A stretch of DNA of 8,393 bases, taken from assembly GCA_022510985.1 (NCBI GenBank), contig JAFLSL010000034.1, positions 1 through 8,393 of the forward strand, read 5' to 3'. The notes beneath the pieces are model-generated. The model did no database searches. It saw only the letters and a list, made by a program, of their open reading frames with translations, and was not told where the DNA came from. The translations under genes were made by a program, and so were the position numbers. Of this stretch, positions 5,802 through 8,393 are shown piece by piece (position 1 is the first letter of the stretch; each line of letters opens with the position of its first letter). Origin of the DNA: Ruminococcus sp. (GTDB lineage Bacteria > Bacillota > Clostridia > Oscillospirales > Acutalibacteraceae).

Positions 5802-7355
5802 TTATTTTGCAAAATCAACTGCTCTTGCCTCACGAATGATATTAACCTTAATCTGTCCGGGATACTCGAGGTCTTCCTCGATTTTCTTACAGATTTCTCT
5901 TGCGAGCGGAATCATACGCTCATCGTTAACAACATCAGGCTTAACCATAATACGGATTTCTCTGCCTGCCTGAATAGCGTAAGAGCTTTCAACGCCCTTG
6001 AATGAAGAAGCAACTTCCTCAAGCTTTTGCAGTCTTTTAATGTAATTTTCAAGATTTTCACGTCTTGCTCCCGGACGAGCTGCCGAGATAGCGTCAGCAG
6101 CCTGAACAATACAAGCAACTACTGTCTTAGCCTCTACGTCTCCGTGATGGGCCTGAATAGCGTGGATAACAGCGTCGCTTTCCTTATATTTACGTGCAAC
6201 CTCTACGCCGAGTTCAACGTGGCTTCCTTCCATTTCGTGGTCGAGAGCCTTACCGATATCGTGTAAAAGTCCCGCACGCTTTGCAACGGTCGGATCAAGT
6301 CCGAGCTCGGATGCAATCATACCGGAAATATAGGCAACCTCTAAGCTGTGGTCAAGAACATTCTGACCGTAGCTTGTGCGGTAGCGGAGCTTACCGAGCA
6401 GCTTAACAAGCTCGGGGTGGATTCCGCGAACGCCGACATCGAGGACAGCTCTTTCACCGGACTGTTTGATTTTTGAATTAACTTCACGACGGGCTTTATC
6501 TATCGTTTCCTCAATTCTTGCAGGGTGGATACGTCCGTCTGTGATAAGCTTTTCTAAAGCAACTCTCGCGATTTCACGTCTTACAGGCTCAAAGCTCGAA
6601 AGCGTGATAGCCTCGGGAGTATCGTCAATAATAAGGTCAACACCCGTTGCGTTTTCAATAGCACGGATATTTCTACCCTCTCGTCCGATAATTCTTCCCT
6701 TCATTTCATCGTTGGGAAGGGCTACAACCGAAACAGTAGCCTCGGAAACCTGCTCAGCAGCTAAACGCTGGATGGAGAGCGAAATAATCTTGCGGGCAAG
6801 CTTTTCGCTATCGTCCTTGAGCTGCTCCTCAAACTCGAGGATTTTTACGCTCTTTTCGTGTGATAGCTCCTGGTCAAGCTGTTCAAGTAAATAAGCCTTA
6901 GCCTGTTCAGCCGTATAGCCCGAAATTCTCTCGAGCATTTCAAACTGGCTCTTTTTAACCTGCTCAACCTCGGCAACTTTAGCCTCGGCTTCCTTTAACT
7001 TTTTACTAACTTTTTCTTCCTTTTGCTCAAGATTATTCATCTTGCGGTCAAGGTTTTCTTCTTTTTGCTGAATACGTCTTTCCTGACGCTGTACTTCTCT
7101 TCTGCGGTTAGAGAGTTCTTTTTCGCTCTCGTTACGCAGGCGGTGGACTTCGTCCTTACCTTCAAGAATGGCTTCTTTTTTCTTAGCTTCAGCGGTTTTC
7201 ATCGCTTCGGAAACTATTTTATTAGCCTCTTGTTCAGCACTGCCGATTTGCTTTTCCGCAACGTTTTTACGGTAGGTTATTCCGATAAACACACCCAACA
7301 ATCCGCAAACAACCGCAGCGGCAACAATACTGATTACTGCAATTAATATCGGCAT
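5802..7355 (-). CDS. rny: Ribonuclease Y
   Basis: Membrane-anchored endoribonuclease that starts mRNA decay and processing in Firmicutes, fulfilling the role of RNase E. At 517 residues it has the standard family length (about 520). Domains in order: an N-terminal membrane helix (residues 2-26); a long charged coiled coil rich in K, E, Q and R (about 32-200); a KH RNA-binding domain with GREG as its GxxG loop ([10 protein letters not shown], 220-229); then a metal-dependent HD domain. In the HD domain His336 (VLDHSLE), His365-Asp366 (LLHDIGK), the AHHGDVE motif (402-408) and Asp421 ([10 protein letters not shown]) are all intact. The ATG at 7355 has a near-perfect AAGGAGGTG Shine-Dalgarno 5 nt upstream. 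The gene stands alone between its own promoter and terminator; the recA, ymdB or spoVS neighbours seen in other Firmicutes are absent here. Confidence 0.97.
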   Translation of the reverse strand: MPILIAVISIVAAAVVCGLLGVFIGITYRKNVAEKQIGSAEQEANKIVSEAMKTAEAKKKEAILEGKDEVHRLRNESEKELSNRRREVQRQERRIQQKEENLDRKMNNLEQKEEKVSKKLKEAEAKVAEVEQVKKSQFEMLERISGYTAEQAKAYLLEQLDQELSHEKSVKILEFEEQLKDDSEKLARKIISLSIQRLAAEQVSEATVSVVALPNDEMKGRIIGREGRNIRAIENATGVDLIIDDTPEAITLSSFEPVRREIARVALEKLITDGRIHPARIEETIDKARREVNSKIKQSGERAVLDVGVRGIHPELVKLLGKLRYRTSYGQNVLDHSLEVAYISGMIASELGLDPTVAKRAGLLHDIGKALDHEMEGSHVELGVEVARKYKESDAVIHAIQAHHGDVEAKTVVACIVQAADAISAARPGARRENLENYIKRLQKLEEVASSFKGVESSYAIQAGREIRIMVKPDVVNDERMIPLAREICKKIEEDLEYPGQIKVNIIREARAVDFAK

Positions 7356-7384
7356 TTTGACACCTCCTTGATTTAGTGATTTCC

Positions 7385-7424
7385 AAAAAATTCTAACTAA
7401 AAATCAACCTCGGTGCCGTTAGAA
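7385..7424 (-). terminator. Terminator-like hairpin just upstream of the rny RBS
   Basis: Perfect 7-bp arms TTCTAAC (7424-7418) and GTTAGAA (7397-7391) on the minus strand enclose a 20-nt loop and are followed directly by six T (7390-7385). The loop carries GGCACCGAGG. The stem is short and the loop large, so termination strength is doubtful. Its position, about 16 nt before the Shine-Dalgarno, suggests attenuation or mRNA processing. Confidence 0.35.
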
Positions 7425-7521
7425 AAGATATTAAATTGTAATAATATTTTGAACACAAAAGTGGTAGAATTATTAGTGAATTACAAAATATCTATAAATA
7501 ACGGCTCTTTCGAGTCTGATT

Positions 7522-7550
7522 AAAAAAATTGAACCTAAAACCGGCTCCAA
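7522..7550 (-). terminator. Terminator-like hairpin early in the rny leader
   Basis: On the minus strand, TTGGAGCC (7550-7543) pairs with GGTTCAA (7535-7529), with one bulged G and one G-U pair, around a 7-nt loop. Seven T follow (7528-7522). A second GAGCC (7507-7503) lies downstream and could pair with the same GGTTC, giving two mutually exclusive folds. Confidence 0.35.
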
Positions 7551-7573
7551 GTATGCATAAAACATACATATAT

Positions 7574-7602
7574 ATGTTAACTTATTTCCATCAAATTGTC
7601 AA
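7574..7602 (-). promoter_or_regulatory. sigma-A promoter of rny
   Basis: A perfect TTGACA (7602-7597) is followed by a 17-bp spacer and TAACAT (7579-7574, 4 of 6 matches) on the minus strand. The predicted start is near 7567. A 12-bp perfect palindrome ACATATATATGT (7566-7577) overlaps the -10 box and start point, which could be an operator or a chance AT-rich match. Confidence 0.65.
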
Positions 7603-7716
7603 GAAAATAATTAGAAAAGCGAGAAAGGTTTGTTATCTTTTTATCCACTTTTTAATTATGGTTTAGCGTAACATTTAGTAAATTGGTAAAATTTTCGTAT
7701 AAATTTCGTTTTGGAC
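7603..7716. other. Spacer between the divergent rny and gap promoters
   Basis: An AT-rich stretch of about 110 bp between the two -35 boxes. No gene, RNA or clear operator was seen. TTTCGT occurs twice near 7694-7709, close to the gap -35 box. It forms the middle of a 425-bp gene-free interval (7356-7780) otherwise filled by the rny leader and the two promoters. Confidence 0.4.
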
Positions 7717-7745
7717 TTGCATTTACAATAGAAATACAATATAAT
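7717..7745 (+). promoter_or_regulatory. sigma-A promoter of gap
   Basis: TTGCAT (7717-7722), a 17-bp spacer, then a perfect TATAAT (7740-7745). The start would be near 7752, giving a short leader of about 29 nt. AGGAGG (7765-7770) lies 10 nt before the ATG. This is a strong constitutive-type signal, fitting a highly expressed glycolytic gene. Confidence 0.85.
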
Positions 7746-7780
7746 GTGTATGATAAAATTTAATAGGAGGAATTTTTATT

Positions 7781-8393
7781 ATGTCAGTAAAAGTTGCTAT
7801 TAATGGTTTCGGCCGTATCGGCCGTCTTGCATTCAGACAAATGTTTGGTGCAGAAGGTTATGATGTTGTTGCTATCAACGACCTCACAAAGCCTTCAATG
7901 CTCGCTCATCTTCTTAAGTACGATACAGCTCAGAAGGGTTACTGCGGTGCTATCGGTCAGAACCTTCACACTGTAGAGGCTGACGACGAGGCTAACACAA
8001 TCACAGTAGACGGTAAAACTCTTACAATTTACGCTGAGGCTGACGCTTCCAAGCTTCCTTGGGGCGAGCTCGGAGTAGACGTTGTACTCGAGTGCACAGG
8101 TTTCTACTGCTCAAAGGCTAAGAGCCAGGCTCACATCGACGCAGGTGCTAAGAAGGTTGTTATTTCTGCTCCCGCAGGCAACGACCTCCCCACAGTTGTA
8201 TATTCTGTTAACGAGGATATCCTCACAGCTGATGACACAATCATCTCCGCTGCTTCTTGTACAACAAACTGCCTCGCTCCTATGGCTGATACTCTTAACA
8301 AGTATGCAGAAGTTCAGAGCGGTATTATGAGCACAATTCACGCTTACACAGGCGACCAGATGATTCTTGACGGTCCTCACAGAAAGGGCGACC
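7781..8393 (+). CDS. gap: Glyceraldehyde-3-phosphate dehydrogenase, NAD type, 5' part (runs off the right edge)
   Basis: Cytoplasmic glycolytic enzyme that oxidises and phosphorylates glyceraldehyde-3-phosphate to 1,3-bisphosphoglycerate. 204 codons of about 335 are present. The N-terminal Rossmann motif is [11 protein letters not shown] (5-15). The acidic residue in AINDL (Asp34) indicates NAD rather than NADP use, favouring a GapA (catabolic) role over GapB. The active site [10 protein letters not shown] (158-167) has the nucleophilic Cys160, and the assisting His187 is in [10 protein letters not shown]. The ATG at 7781 follows an AGGAGG site and a strong promoter. Codon choice is narrow (many GCT, CTC/CTT, GAC, AAG), unlike the minus-strand genes, as expected for very high expression. 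It is the only gene on the plus strand here and is divergent from rny. Confidence 0.98.
   Translation, partial: MSVKVAINGFGRIGRLAFRQMFGAEGYDVVAINDLTKPSMLAHLLKYDTAQKGYCGAIGQNLHTVEADDEANTITVDGKTLTIYAEADASKLPWGELGVDVVLECTGFYCSKAKSQAHIDAGAKKVVISAPAGNDLPTVVYSVNEDILTADDTIISAASCTTNCLAPMADTLNKYAEVQSGIMSTIHAYTGDQMILDGPHRKGD

Larger units (their letters stand above)
7356..7567 (-). promoter_or_regulatory. Long structured 5' leader of rny
   Basis: If the promoter at 7574-7602 is used, rny mRNA carries about 210 untranslated nt. The leader starts with a small hairpin (GTATG/CATAC, 7567-7551) and contains two further hairpins followed by T-runs, listed separately. No known riboswitch or T-box core was recognised. 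Confidence 0.5.

Noticed and set aside
5702..5839. Small plus-strand frame (about 45 residues) starting in the dpaA-rny gap
   Set aside because: It runs through the rny terminator and into the end of rny; no RBS or promoter supports it.
6466..6894. 142-codon open frame on the plus strand inside rny
   Set aside because: Antisense shadow of a well-conserved gene; low-complexity Ser/Leu-rich product, no RBS and no promoter. The other plus-strand frames inside the minus-strand genes are rejected for the same reason.
7356..7567. Known riboswitch or T-box in the rny leader
   Set aside because: GGCACCGAGG loosely recalls a T-box core, but the conserved T-box sequence and a specifier stem are absent; no other riboswitch core was recognised.
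7553..7666. Small plus-strand frame (about 37 residues) between rny and gap
   Set aside because: No Shine-Dalgarno, and it overlaps the rny promoter; the hydrophobic/basic composition is explained by AT-rich sequence.
8111..8380. 89-codon minus-strand frame inside gap
   Set aside because: Shadow of gap, caused by its strong codon bias; the product resembles nothing known and has no RBS.

Overview
The window reads as chromosomal DNA of a low- to mid-GC Gram-positive, endospore-forming bacterium, most likely an anaerobic Clostridia member of the Oscillospiraceae/Ruminococcaceae type. The evidence is dipicolinate synthase genes (dpaA/dpaB, spore core), RNase Y instead of RNase E, strong AAGGAGG-type Shine-Dalgarno sites, promoters close to the sigma-A consensus, MEP-pathway isoprenoid genes, and Firmicutes-type Pgi and GapA proteins. 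The taxonomic placement is inference from protein style; no search was run.

Layout, left to right. (1) 1-1037, minus: 5' part of pgi (glucose-6-phosphate isomerase), with its own promoter at 1089-1117. (2) 1146-4005, minus: an operon-like run transcribed from a near-perfect sigma-A promoter at 4046-4074. Its order is a small zinc-ribbon/single-TM membrane protein, ispD, ispF, a terminator-like hairpin, then a secreted S11 D-Ala-D-Ala carboxypeptidase. The hairpin contains the carboxypeptidase's ribosome-binding site. (3) 4121-5532, minus: dpaA-dpaB, overlapping, behind a sigma-K-like promoter. (4) 5533-5801: a 220-bp gap with short repeats, ended by the strong rny terminator. (5) 5802-7355, minus: rny (RNase Y), with a predicted leader of about 210 nt holding two terminator-like hairpins. 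(6) 7356-7780: a divergent intergenic region carrying the rny and gap promoters. (7) 7781-8393, plus: 5' part of gap (NAD-type glyceraldehyde-3-phosphate dehydrogenase).

Functionally these are housekeeping and sporulation genes: glycolysis at both ends, isoprenoid precursor synthesis linked to peptidoglycan trimming, DPA synthesis for the spore core, and global mRNA decay. I see no mobile element, CRISPR array, tRNA/rRNA, toxin-antitoxin or defence system. I found no convincing new biological system. The most interesting material is regulatory: the hairpin masking the carboxypeptidase RBS, the structured rny leader, and an uncharacterised zinc-ribbon membrane protein heading the isoprenoid operon.
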